Positions 19,288-27,557 of a stretch of 64,000 bases of DNA are shown piece by piece (the first letter of the stretch is position 1; each line of letters opens with the position of its first letter). A program made the position numbers and the translations under genes. The notes under the pieces were generated by a model. It saw only the letters and a program-made list of their open reading frames with translations. It was not told the origin of the DNA and did no database searches. The stretch is from SR-FBR-E99 sp963732365 (GTDB lineage Bacteria; Bacteroidota; Bacteroidia; Bacteroidales; VadinHA17): positions 558,001-622,000 of the forward strand of contig CAVSZC010000005.1 of the NCBI GenBank assembly GCA_963732365.1, written 5' to 3'.

Positions 19288-20576
19288 CACAGGCTCCAGT
19301 AGGTCAGCCACCTGGTCTTATTCCTGTAGATGCCTTTCAGGTCTACAAGAATACCTCTTTCATTCAGCAGGTCAAGGAAGAACTTTTCATCAAGGCTCAG
19401 GTATTCTTTGTGAGCGACTGCTGCGATAATGGCATCATATTTTCCTTCAGGCTTCTCTTTAAGCGTTATGCCGTACTCATGCCTGACCTCTTCCGGCGAG
19501 GCTCCCGGATCAATGACATCGACCTCAACCCCGAAGTCACGGAGCTCATCGATGACATCAATTACCTTTGAGTTTCTGATATCAGTAACATCCTCCTTGA
19601 AGGTCATCCCCATCACAAGTGCGCGTGCCTCGTTCGGGTTTTTGTGTGCGGCAATGATCTTTTTGACTGTCTGCTTACCGGCGTAACGGCCCATGCTGTC
19701 ATTTGTAAACCTGCCTGAGTCTATCATCTGCGGGTGATAGCCCAGTTCTTTTGCCTTATATGAGAGATAATAGGGATCGACCCCGATGCAATGCCCTCCT
19801 ACAAGGCCCGGGTAGAACCTGAGGAAGTTCCATTTTGTGCCGGCAGCCTCGAGTACCTCATAGGTATTAATTCCCATGCGGTTAAATATTATGGATAGTT
19901 CATTCATAAACGCGATGTTGATGTCGCGCTGGGTGTTCTCAATTATCTTGGCGGCTTCGGCAACCTTGATAGATGAGGCCCTGTGTACCCCTGCGGTAAT
20001 AATCAGCTCATATGTTTTTGCAATATTTTCGGCTGATTCCGCATCGCATCCGCTCGTCACCTTTACAATTTTTGTCAGGGTATGGTTTTTATCCCCGGGG
20101 TTGATCCGTTCAGGAGAGAATCCCACCTTGAAGTCCTGCGGGCATTTCAGTCCTGACCAGCGCTCCAGCACCGGCAGACAGTCATCTTCTGTACAGCCCG
20201 GATAAACGGTCGATTCATAGACGACATAATCTCCCTTCTTGAGGATCTTGCCAACCGTTTCAGATGCTTTAAGCACCGGTGTGAGGTCAGGCAGATTATG
20301 TTTGGTGACCGGTGTGGGCACCGCTATTATATGGAACGATGCTTCCCTGAGGTCTTCAGGGTCAGAGGTATATTTTATATCTGTTCCCGTGAATGCCTCA
20401 GCTTCAAGTTCATTGCTCGGGTCAATGCCTTTCTTCATCAGTTCAACGCGGTCAGGTCTGATGTCGAAGCCGACGACACTTATCTTGCGTGCGAACTCAA
20501 GTGCGATTGGAAGGCCCACATACCCAAGGCCGATAAGAGATAGTTTGGTCTCTCTGTTAATCAGTTTGCTATACAT
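19287..20576 (-). CDS. wbpO: UDP-N-acetylhexosamine 6-dehydrogenase (WbpO/TviB type)
   Basis: Oxidises C6 of a UDP-N-acetylhexosamine to the uronic acid in two NAD-dependent steps. The 429-residue protein has the Rossmann start LSLIGLGYVGLPIALEFA, the segment VYESTVYPGCTEDDCLPVLE, and the catalytic Cys in GLVGGHCIGVDPYYL. It resembles WbpO/TviB (UDP-GalNAc or UDP-GlcNAc) more than WbpA, so the substrate epimer is uncertain. It sits after wbpB in a run with 1-27 bp gaps and provides the uronic acid that WbpB, WbpE and WbpD then modify. Confidence 0.9.
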   Translation of the reverse strand: MYSKLINRETKLSLIGLGYVGLPIALEFARKISVVGFDIRPDRVELMKKGIDPSNELEAEAFTGTDIKYTSDPEDLREASFHIIAVPTPVTKHNLPDLTPVLKASETVGKILKKGDYVVYESTVYPGCTEDDCLPVLERWSGLKCPQDFKVGFSPERINPGDKNHTLTKIVKVTSGCDAESAENIAKTYELIITAGVHRASSIKVAEAAKIIENTQRDINIAFMNELSIIFNRMGINTYEVLEAAGTKWNFLRFYPGLVGGHCIGVDPYYLSYKAKELGYHPQMIDSGRFTNDSMGRYAGKQTVKKIIAAHKNPNEARALVMGMTFKEDVTDIRNSKVIDVIDELRDFGVEVDVIDPGASPEEVRHEYGITLKEKPEGKYDAIIAAVAHKEYLSLDEKFFLDLLNERGILVDLKGIYRNKTRWLTYWSL

Positions 20577-20577
20577 G

Positions 20578-21528
20578 TTATTTTTTAATTAATGGATGAT
20601 ATTCACCTGTTAATGTCGAAACTACTGAGTTTCGTATCTGATACACTGTCTCAATGCTCTGTCTGGCGTCTTCAAGTCCGAAGCCGTTTCCGGAGAGGAT
20701 TTCGCGATAGGTTACCGTATGCAGGTCTGTGAATCCCTCCGAGAATTCAAGTTCCTCACCGTCAATCACGATGCTTCTGTGAGTTCTCTTACCTGCTGCT
20801 TTTGCTGAGTCAGGCAGGTCTTCGCTGTCGATGCTCAGGAACCATCTCACCCTTGCCTTTTCCAGTTCCAGAAAACCGGAGGCTTTATCTCTTTTAAGAA
20901 GGTGCACTCTGTTTGATACCACCGGTCCGAAAATCCATCCCAGCATATCAAAGAAATGAACGCCGATGTTGGTAGCGATGCCACCTGATTTGTTGACATC
21001 GCCTTTCCATGATATATGGTACCAGTTGCCCCGGCTAGTTATGTAAGTAAGATCGATATCATGCTTTTTACCATCATTGTGCGACGCAATTTTATCACGC
21101 AGTGCTTTTATGACCGGGTGGTATCTGAGCTGAAGAATATTGAAGATCCTCCCTCCGGTCTCCTTCTCTATCTCCTGGAGAGCGTCAATATTCCACGGAT
21201 TAAGCACAACGGGCTTCTCACAGATTGCTTCGGCGTGGTGGCGCAGGGCGAACCTTATATGGGAGTCATGGAGATAGTTCGGTGAGCAAATACTGACATA
21301 ATCAAGTTTTACGCCCCATCTTTTCAGTTTGTCAATGTGCCTGTCAAAGCGCTCAAATTCAACAAAGAAGTCACTCTCAGGAAAGTAGTTGTCAAGTTTT
21401 CCTACGCAGTCAAATTTATCAAGGCTTGTGAGCAGTCTGTTTCCTGTCTCTTTTATTGCCCTGAGGTGTCTGTCTGCAATATAACCTGCAACACCTATGA
21501 GACCAAAATTCTTAGGATTGTCATTCAT
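20578..21528 (-). CDS. wbpB: UDP-N-acetyl-2-amino-2-deoxyglucuronate 3-dehydrogenase (WbpB/WlbA)
   Basis: Oxidises the 3-OH of UDP-GlcNAcA so that an amino group can be added. The 316-residue Gfo/Idh/MocA protein has FGLIGVAGYIADRHLRAIK and the WlbA-type pieces YVSICSPNYLHDSHI, CEKPVVLNPWN and NILQLRYHP. It lies 27 bp after wbpD and 1 bp before the wbpO-type gene. With WbpE and WbpD it completes the route to UDP-2,3-diacetamido-glucuronic acid. In P. gingivalis, WbpB is needed for A-LPS and for surface attachment of T9SS cargo. Confidence 0.9.
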   Translation of the reverse strand: MNDNPKNFGLIGVAGYIADRHLRAIKETGNRLLTSLDKFDCVGKLDNYFPESDFFVEFERFDRHIDKLKRWGVKLDYVSICSPNYLHDSHIRFALRHHAEAICEKPVVLNPWNIDALQEIEKETGGRIFNILQLRYHPVIKALRDKIASHNDGKKHDIDLTYITSRGNWYHISWKGDVNKSGGIATNIGVHFFDMLGWIFGPVVSNRVHLLKRDKASGFLELEKARVRWFLSIDSEDLPDSAKAAGKRTHRSIVIDGEELEFSEGFTDLHTVTYREILSGNGFGLEDARQSIETVYQIRNSVVSTLTGEYHPLIKK

Positions 21529-21555
21529 ATTTCATTTTAAGAAGGGATAAAACTA

Positions 21556-22137
21556 CTAAATAATTCTCGTCACGTGGTCCCCTGCAAGCTTGTATTTCTG
21601 GCCGCTCTCCGGGCAGATGGCGACACCCTCTTTATCAAAGGAGAGTTTATGGCCGTATTCCGAGACCCATCCTGTTTGCCTTCCGGGGTTGCCGATCACA
21701 AGGGCAAAAGGCTTTACATCCCTGGTTATAACTGCTCCTGCTCCAATCAGCGAGTATTCGCCTATCTCATTGCCGCAGACAATGGTTGCATTGGCCCCGA
21801 TGGAGGCACCTTTCCTCACTATTGTTGTGACATACTGATCACGTCTTATGACTGCGCTGCGCGGATTAATTATGTTGGTGAAGACCATTGAAGGACCCAG
21901 GAACACATCATCCTCACATATCACACCGGTATATATTGAAACGTTGTTCTGCACCTTTACATTGTTCCCCAGCTTCACACCCGGAGAGACAACCACATTT
22001 TGCCCCAGGTTGCATTTCTCACCTATGACGGCATCTTTCATCACATGGCTGAAATGCCAGATCTTAGAGCCCCTGCCAATGAAGCTGCCTTCATCAATCA
22101 CAGCCGTTTCGTGTGCATAAAAGTCTTTTTCCATCAT
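21556..22137 (-). CDS. wbpD: UDP-2-acetamido-3-amino-glucuronate N-acetyltransferase (WbpD/WlbB)
   Basis: Adds acetyl from acetyl-CoA to the 3-amino group. The 193-residue hexapeptide-repeat protein starts YAHETAVIDEGSFIGRGSKIWHFSHV and contains NNVKVQNNVSIYTGV and VVRKGASIGANATIVCG-like coils of a left-handed beta-helix, as in WlbB. A second Met at residue 2 is an equally possible start. It lies 6 bp after wbpE, so the two steps are translationally close. Confidence 0.9.
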   Translation of the reverse strand: MMEKDFYAHETAVIDEGSFIGRGSKIWHFSHVMKDAVIGEKCNLGQNVVVSPGVKLGNNVKVQNNVSIYTGVICEDDVFLGPSMVFTNIINPRSAVIRRDQYVTTIVRKGASIGANATIVCGNEIGEYSLIGAGAVITRDVKPFALVIGNPGRQTGWVSEYGHKLSFDKEGVAICPESGQKYKLAGDHVTRII

Positions 22138-22143
22138 CTTCCA

Positions 22144-23271
22144 TCATTTAAATTTTGACCTGATACAATCAGTGATATAGTTCAGCTGTTCACTGTCCAT
22201 CTCGGTGTGCATCGGGAGTGACAGAACCTGATCGCACAGGTCATTTGTCACCGGGAAGTCAGCCGGCCTGTATCCCAGATGTGCATATGCCTTCTGCACA
22301 TGAAGTGGCACAGGGTAATAAACCATTGATGGTATTCCCTCGTTCTCAAGGCATTCGCGCAGGCTGTTCCTCCTTCCTGCTGTTACCCTGAGGGTGTACT
22401 GGTGAAAGATATGGGTGGAGTTGTTCACCCTGAACGGGGTTTTTATCCCTTCAATTGCTGACAGCTCATTGTCGTAATGAGAGGCAGCTGTTCTTCTCGC
22501 CTCATTGAAAGCGTCAAGGTGACGCAGTTTGACCCTGAGGATGGCAGCCTGAATGGTATCGAGTCTTGAGTTTACCCCAATGGTGTCATGATAATACCTG
22601 ACCTTCATACCATGATTTGTAATGCTTCTTATGAGTGCCGCAAGGTCATCATTATCAGTGAAGAGTGCTCCTCCGTCGCCATAGCATCCAAGGTTCTTTG
22701 AAGGGAAGAATGAAGTACATCCTATTATACCCATTGTTCCGGCCTTTCTGACAGTGCCGTCGGAGAAACGGTATTCGGCCCCGTTTGCCTGGGCAACATC
22801 TTCGATGACATGCAGATTATGTTCCCGGGCTATCTCCATGATCGGTTCCATGTCAGCGCACTGCCCGAAGAGATGAACCGGTACTATGGCCCTGGTGCGT
22901 GGTGTGACAGCCTTTTTAAGTGCCCCGACGCTGATATTGAAAGTGTTGATGTCAGGTTCAACAAGAACCAGTTTCAGTCCGAGAAGCTCAATCACCTCTG
23001 CTGTGGCTATAAAAGTGAAGTTTGTGGTAATTACCTCATCCCCCGGTTTGAGTCCCAGTGCCATCATGGCTATCTGCAGAGCGTCGGTGCCGTTTGCGCA
23101 TGCTATTACGTGTTGGATTCCGAGATAACGCTGCAGTTCCTCCTCAAAAAGATGAACATCTGGGCCCTTGATGAAAGCAGTGGAGTTTATAACCCCTGAA
23201 ATGGCATTGTCAATATCGGGCTTAAGCCTCTCATACTGTGACCTAAGGTCAACCATTTCAATCTTTCTCAT
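22144..23271 (-). CDS. wbpE: PLP-dependent UDP-2-acetamido-2-deoxy-3-keto-glucuronate aminotransferase (WbpE/WlbC)
   Basis: Transfers an amino group, normally from glutamate, to the 3-keto sugar made by WbpB. The 375-residue DegT/DnrJ/EryC1 enzyme begins MVDLRSQYERLKPDID and carries the PLP lysine in FFPSKNLGCYGDGGA, with EDVAQANGA before it. It is the first gene of the six-gene leftward operon ending with rfbB. A near-consensus -7 box, TATCTTCG (23293-23300, one mismatch), lies upstream. Confidence 0.9.
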   Translation of the reverse strand: MRKIEMVDLRSQYERLKPDIDNAISGVINSTAFIKGPDVHLFEEELQRYLGIQHVIACANGTDALQIAMMALGLKPGDEVITTNFTFIATAEVIELLGLKLVLVEPDINTFNISVGALKKAVTPRTRAIVPVHLFGQCADMEPIMEIAREHNLHVIEDVAQANGAEYRFSDGTVRKAGTMGIIGCTSFFPSKNLGCYGDGGALFTDNDDLAALIRSITNHGMKVRYYHDTIGVNSRLDTIQAAILRVKLRHLDAFNEARRTAASHYDNELSAIEGIKTPFRVNNSTHIFHQYTLRVTAGRRNSLRECLENEGIPSMVYYPVPLHVQKAYAHLGYRPADFPVTNDLCDQVLSLPMHTEMDSEQLNYITDCIRSKFK

Positions 23272-23351
23272 GGGGTTTTTATCTCAGTCAGGCGAAGATA
23301 ATATATTTTGCATTAACCTTTTTTTTGCTTCCGGAATTCAGGATGTTTTCT

Positions 23352-23359
23352 TAAATTTG
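23352..23359 (+). promoter_or_regulatory. Bacteroidota -7 box for the HU/SPOR gene
   Basis: TAAATTTG matches TAnnTTTG exactly and ends 17 bp before the start at 23377. A TTTG lies 24 bp upstream. Confidence 0.5.
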
Positions 23360-23376
23360 TTTATTATTGTTTCTTC

Positions 23377-24381
23377 ATGGCGAGGGATATCAGCGTATAC
23401 TTAAGAGAGTTGCTTTTCAGGCATGACTGTGTCATTATACCAGGGTTTGGTGCATTCATCGGTAACTATATTCCTGCGCGTATTGACCGCAGCGAAGGGC
23501 TCTTTTATCCGCCCGCACGGAAGATAACGTTTAACCGGCATCTGACAGGAAATGACGGCCTGCTGATAGGTCATATTTCATCGCAGCAGGGTATAGGCTA
23601 TGGTGAAGCACGCGATATTGTAAGCAACTATGCCGAGACACTTCGTCTGAATATAAATGCCGGCACGGCAGTCATACTTGACCATCTCGGTACCTTCTCC
23701 CTTAACCGGGAGGGAACAATTATTTTCGAGCCTGACAGCGGAGCAAATTACCTGCTCTCTTCATACGGCCTCACCTCTTATCACCGCCAGCCGGTGAGTG
23801 ACTTTGATATCAGAAAAAAAGTCCTTGAGATCAATCACGGACGTACTGGCACACAGCCTTCAGTGAGGCGGCTGTTGACAAGAGCTGCCGTTATAATACC
23901 ACTGCTGGTGGCCCTTACTCTGGTGCCTTTCAATGAGCGTATCTTCAAGGGCAAACTGGAGGAATCAAATATGAATCCTCTTGCCACCGCCGAGCTCGAG
24001 TTCAACCGGTCACAGATCATAGCAGACAGCACACCTGTACAGACGGAGCCTGTCGCTGAGGCAGTCACGGAACAGACACCAGAGACTGCAGTGACGGTAC
24101 CGGAAGAAACCACAGCGGCTGCCGATAACATGCCAATGACCCGGGCTACACCCCAGCAATACAGGTACGTAGTTGTTATAGGCAGTTTCAAGACAGAGAG
24201 CAATGCAGAGGTCATGGCTCAGACGCTGCGAAGCAAAGGATTTGATGCTGAGGTTATAGGAGGGCCTGACGGATTCTCACGCGTAAGTGCGGCCTCATTT
24301 GCAACGCTGGGAGAGGCAGAAGTCTCGCTTAATAATCTCAAGCCCTCATACACGGGAGCCTGGATACATAAGACCAGGTAA
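23377..24381 (+). CDS. HU-CCDC81-like and SPOR domain membrane protein
   Basis: A 334-residue protein in three parts. Residues 1-140 hold two HU/CCDC81-type domains (LRELLFRHDCVIIPGFGAF; INAGTAVILDHLGTFSL). A single membrane helix follows near residues 168-183 (AAVIIPLLVALTLVPF). After a Pro/Thr/Glu-rich linker comes a C-terminal SPOR domain (YRYVVVIGSFKTESNAEVM). SPOR domains bind septal peptidoglycan lacking stem peptides; the HU-like part is cytoplasmic by topology. The architecture is typical of Bacteroidota and suggests a link between nucleoid or cytoplasmic partner and the division wall, but function is unproven. It has its own promoter and terminator. Confidence 0.85.
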   Translation: MARDISVYLRELLFRHDCVIIPGFGAFIGNYIPARIDRSEGLFYPPARKITFNRHLTGNDGLLIGHISSQQGIGYGEARDIVSNYAETLRLNINAGTAVILDHLGTFSLNREGTIIFEPDSGANYLLSSYGLTSYHRQPVSDFDIRKKVLEINHGRTGTQPSVRRLLTRAAVIIPLLVALTLVPFNERIFKGKLEESNMNPLATAELEFNRSQIIADSTPVQTEPVAEAVTEQTPETAVTVPEETTAAADNMPMTRATPQQYRYVVVIGSFKTESNAEVMAQTLRSKGFDAEVIGGPDGFSRVSAASFATLGEAEVSLNNLKPSYTGAWIHKTR

Positions 24382-24407
24382 GCAATTAACGGCTAAGAAT
24401 TTTTATG

Positions 24408-24437
24408 GGAGCCCTATTTTACAGGGCTTCCGTTTTT
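24408..24437 (+). terminator. Rho-independent terminator after the HU/SPOR gene
   Basis: An 8-bp stem (24408-24415 with 24423-24430, one G-T pair), a 7-base loop and a T run (CGTTTTTT). It overlaps the last codons of the convergent metG. Confidence 0.7.
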
Positions 24438-26447
24438 TACAGGCACCTCAGGAACCACAAAGGTCATTTTACCATCAGCATCTTCTGCGAGCAATACCAT
24501 TCCCTTTGATTCGATGCCCTTTATTGTCCTGGGGGCCAGGTTCATTATAACTGATATGCGGCGGCCGGGGAGCTCTTCTGCAGCAAAATGCTCGGCTATG
24601 CCCGAAACGATGGTGCGTATGTCAAGGCCTGTGTCTACCTTTAGTTTTATCAGTTTTGTCGTCTTTGCCACTTTCTCTGCCTCAAGTATGGTAGCAGTAC
24701 GTATATCCATGCGTGAAAAATCCTCAAAGCTTACATCATCCTTCTGAGGAAGGGGTGCAGCACCTGTCTCTTCATTTGCCATCCGGGTGTCATGAAGTTT
24801 TTTTATCTGCTTTTCTATCTCTCCGTCTTCAACCTTGCTGAACATAAGCTCACCTGACGAGACTATATGCCCAGGTTTCATCAGGTTGTCCGCGCCGGCA
24901 TCATCCCAGTGAAGGGTTGTTATGTTGAGCCAGCCCCTGAGGGTATCCATCGAGAAGGGGAGGAACGGTTCAAGTATTATTGCCAGGTTAGCCGTTATCT
25001 GAAGGGAGATATACATGATTGTTCGTACACGGTCAGGATCTGTTTTTATGACCTTCCATGGTTCAGTATCAGCCAGGTATTTATTGCCCAGACGGGCCAG
25101 GTTCATTGCCTCAGCCAGCGCCTGCCTGAACCGGAAGGATTCGAGGTTGCTCTCAACACCCGACTTGCAAGTGGAAATTGAGTCAAGTGTCGCACGGTCA
25201 TATTCATTTATCTCTGCCGGGGCAGGGACCTCACCCTTATAGTAGTTGCGTGTCAGTACCAGGGTGCGGTTGATAAAGTTGCCGAGAATGGCAACGAGCT
25301 CATTATTGTTTCTCGCCTGGAATTCTTTCCAGGTGAAGTCATTGTCTTTTGTCTCCGGAGCGCTTGCACACAGGGCATAGCGAAGCGAATCCTGCTTCCC
25401 GGGGAAATCAATCAGGTATTCGTGAAGCCATACCGCCCAGTTTCTTGAGGTTGAGATCTTCTCATTCTCGAGGTTAAGAAACTCATTGGCGGGCACATTG
25501 TCAGGCAGTATATAACTACCTTCTGCCTTCAGCATCGCCGGGAAAATTATACAGTGAAATACGATGTTATCCTTTCCGATGAAGTGTATCATTCTTGATT
25601 CAGGGTCCTTCCAGTATTTCTCCCAGTCAGGTGTCAGCTCCTTTGTTGCGGAGATGTAGCCTATGGGTGCATCAAACCACACATACAGTACCTTGCCGTT
25701 GGCGCCGTCGACGGGAACAGGCACACCCCAGTCGAGGTCGCGGCTCACGGCCCTGGGCTGAAGGCCCTGGTCAAGCCATGACTTGCACTGCCCGTAGACA
25801 TTTGTCTTCCACTCAGTATGATCTTCAAGAATCCATTTTCTGATCCACGGCTCATACCTGTCAAGGGGCAGGTACCAGTGCAGCGTCTCCCTCATCACCG
25901 GAGCGCTTCCGCTTATTGTTGAACGGGGGTTTTTAAGGTCTGTGGGGCTGAGTGATGTTCCGCATTTCTCGCACTGGTCACCGTATGCATTCTCATTGCC
26001 GCAATGCGGACAGATGCCTGTGATATACCTGTCAGCAAGGAAGCATCCTGCCTCTTCATCATAATACTGGTTGGTGCTCTTTTCAATGAATTCCCCCTGC
26101 TCATAGAGTTTGCGGAAGAACTGGCTGGCCGTCTCGTAGTGTATTTTGTTTGAAGTCCGTGAATATATGTCAAAGGATATTCCAAAGTCACTGAAAGCCT
26201 TTTTATTCAGCTCATGGTATCTGTCTACAACCTCCTGCGGAGTAATGCCTTCCTTCCTCGCTTTCAGTGTTATGGGAACGCCATGCTCATCAGACCCGCA
26301 GATTGAGATAACGTCGGCTCCCCTCATCCTGAGATATCGGGTATAGATGTCTGACGGAACATAGACACCGGCGAGATGTCCGATATGTATCGGACCATTT
26401 GCATAGGGAAGTGCTGATGTGATAAGGTGGCGTTTGAACTTCTTCAT
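24414..26447 (-). CDS. metG: Methionine-tRNA ligase with C-terminal tRNA-binding domain
   Basis: Charges initiator and elongator tRNA-Met. The 677-residue class I enzyme has ALPYANGPIHIGHLAG (HIGH), a four-Cys zinc knuckle (CPHCGNENAYGDQCEKCG), the signature KISTS as EKISTSRNWAVW, and a C-terminal OB-fold tRNA-binding domain from about residue 570 (RMDIRTATILEAEKV). The domain order is normal for Bacteroidota. Confidence 0.98.
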   Translation of the reverse strand: MKKFKRHLITSALPYANGPIHIGHLAGVYVPSDIYTRYLRMRGADVISICGSDEHGVPITLKARKEGITPQEVVDRYHELNKKAFSDFGISFDIYSRTSNKIHYETASQFFRKLYEQGEFIEKSTNQYYDEEAGCFLADRYITGICPHCGNENAYGDQCEKCGTSLSPTDLKNPRSTISGSAPVMRETLHWYLPLDRYEPWIRKWILEDHTEWKTNVYGQCKSWLDQGLQPRAVSRDLDWGVPVPVDGANGKVLYVWFDAPIGYISATKELTPDWEKYWKDPESRMIHFIGKDNIVFHCIIFPAMLKAEGSYILPDNVPANEFLNLENEKISTSRNWAVWLHEYLIDFPGKQDSLRYALCASAPETKDNDFTWKEFQARNNNELVAILGNFINRTLVLTRNYYKGEVPAPAEINEYDRATLDSISTCKSGVESNLESFRFRQALAEAMNLARLGNKYLADTEPWKVIKTDPDRVRTIMYISLQITANLAIILEPFLPFSMDTLRGWLNITTLHWDDAGADNLMKPGHIVSSGELMFSKVEDGEIEKQIKKLHDTRMANEETGAAPLPQKDDVSFEDFSRMDIRTATILEAEKVAKTTKLIKLKVDTGLDIRTIVSGIAEHFAAEELPGRRISVIMNLAPRTIKGIESKGMVLLAEDADGKMTFVVPEVPVKNGSPVK

Positions 26448-26482
26448 CTGTCAACGGAAAGGGTTTGTCAATAGTAACCCGG

Positions 26483-26490
26483 CAAAGATA
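26483..26490 (-). promoter_or_regulatory. Bacteroidota -7 box for metG
   Basis: TATCTTTG on the minus strand, an exact match, ends 36 bp before the metG start. Confidence 0.55.
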
Positions 26491-26517
26491 ATGAATTTCG
26501 CAGACGCTGTTCGTGAC

Positions 26518-27369
26518 CTATGCCTCCTGACCGAAGGCCGTGAGCACCTGCTGCATATAGGTGCGCGATACGGGAACTGATTCGGGGGGTGTACAGTCAA
26601 GCTCAAGCTGCAGGCCATCCTTTTCGCGCCTGATGAGCTTAACATGTTCAATGTTGACAAGGAAAGAGCGATGGCATCTGATTACTGACTCCTGATGAAG
26701 CTCCTCTTCCATCGCCCTGAGTGTGTTTCTCAGCATGAACTTCATCAGTTTATCGTGCGACTGGTACCAGACAGTGACATAGTTATCGCTTCCCCGGAGA
26801 TAGAGGATGTCGGATCTCTTGAGTGAAAGGCGCAGTATACCCCTGTCGTCTCTAAGCGGTATCATCGGTTTTTGCCCTGCCGGTTCAGCCATTTCCGTCA
26901 TTCCGGCAAGCATCATCTTCTTGTCATGCCATGAAAAGTAGAGCCAGAGGACTGAGTAAGGAAGGAGGAGAGTGAGGGAGGTGTTCAGTACAGAGATGTA
27001 CAGCAGATCAGGAAAACTTCGTCCGTCCTTCAGGAAGACCTTTTCATAAAAGGTATAAAACAGAGCCATGCTGACAATTTCTGCCGCCACCCACAGGAGG
27101 TACTGATAGATCAGCAGTTCCCTGCCCCGCCTGACGGTGTGGTACATGATGATGCGGCTTATTGCCACAACCAGAATGCCTGTAAGGATCACCCCGCTCG
27201 AATAGACAATGAGCACCGGGGTTGAAACCTCAAACCATGTCTGAACCCCGAAAGGTTTGTAGAGATTTATGAACAGCAGGGCGAATGCTGCAGTAAAGAT
27301 GATATGCCTGACAATGTTCCCTCTTTCGGTCAGGTATTTCGGAAGCTTCCTGTTCAGATCGATTTTCAT
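26518..27369 (-). CDS. Membrane-bound LytTR transcriptional regulator
   Basis: A 283-residue protein with four predicted membrane helices (about residues 20-150) and a C-terminal LytTR DNA-binding domain (LKRSDILYLRGSDNYVTVW, RCHRSFLVNIEHV). It has neither a receiver nor a kinase domain. The start at 27369 is preferred over one 16 codons upstream, because a TACTTTTG promoter box lies between the two and an AGAGG precedes this ATG. Such proteins are direct membrane-to-DNA regulators; signal and targets are unknown. The next gene (27558, plus) is divergent and might be a target. Confidence 0.85.
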   Translation of the reverse strand: MKIDLNRKLPKYLTERGNIVRHIIFTAAFALLFINLYKPFGVQTWFEVSTPVLIVYSSGVILTGILVVAISRIIMYHTVRRGRELLIYQYLLWVAAEIVSMALFYTFYEKVFLKDGRSFPDLLYISVLNTSLTLLLPYSVLWLYFSWHDKKMMLAGMTEMAEPAGQKPMIPLRDDRGILRLSLKRSDILYLRGSDNYVTVWYQSHDKLMKFMLRNTLRAMEEELHQESVIRCHRSFLVNIEHVKLIRREKDGLQLELDCTPPESVPVSRTYMQQVLTAFGQEA

Positions 27370-27386
27370 TCTTGCGCCTCTGGCAA

Positions 27387-27394
27387 CAAAAGTA
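27387..27394 (-). promoter_or_regulatory. Bacteroidota -7 box for the LytTR regulator
   Basis: TACTTTTG on the minus strand fits TAnnTTTG and lies 17 bp before the preferred start at 27369. Confidence 0.45.
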
Positions 27395-27557
27395 GCATTT
27401 TTAACGTCCTTCCCCATTCCACAGCTCTTCAGCCAATAAGTAATTCACCCCACCTGGGGATCTTTGGCCCCGTATAACTGGTTTCCAGCCCAGAGCCGGA
27501 GGGGGGATACCTTTTTTTTTGATGACGCGCAGACATTGATTTTGTTTGCATAAAAAA

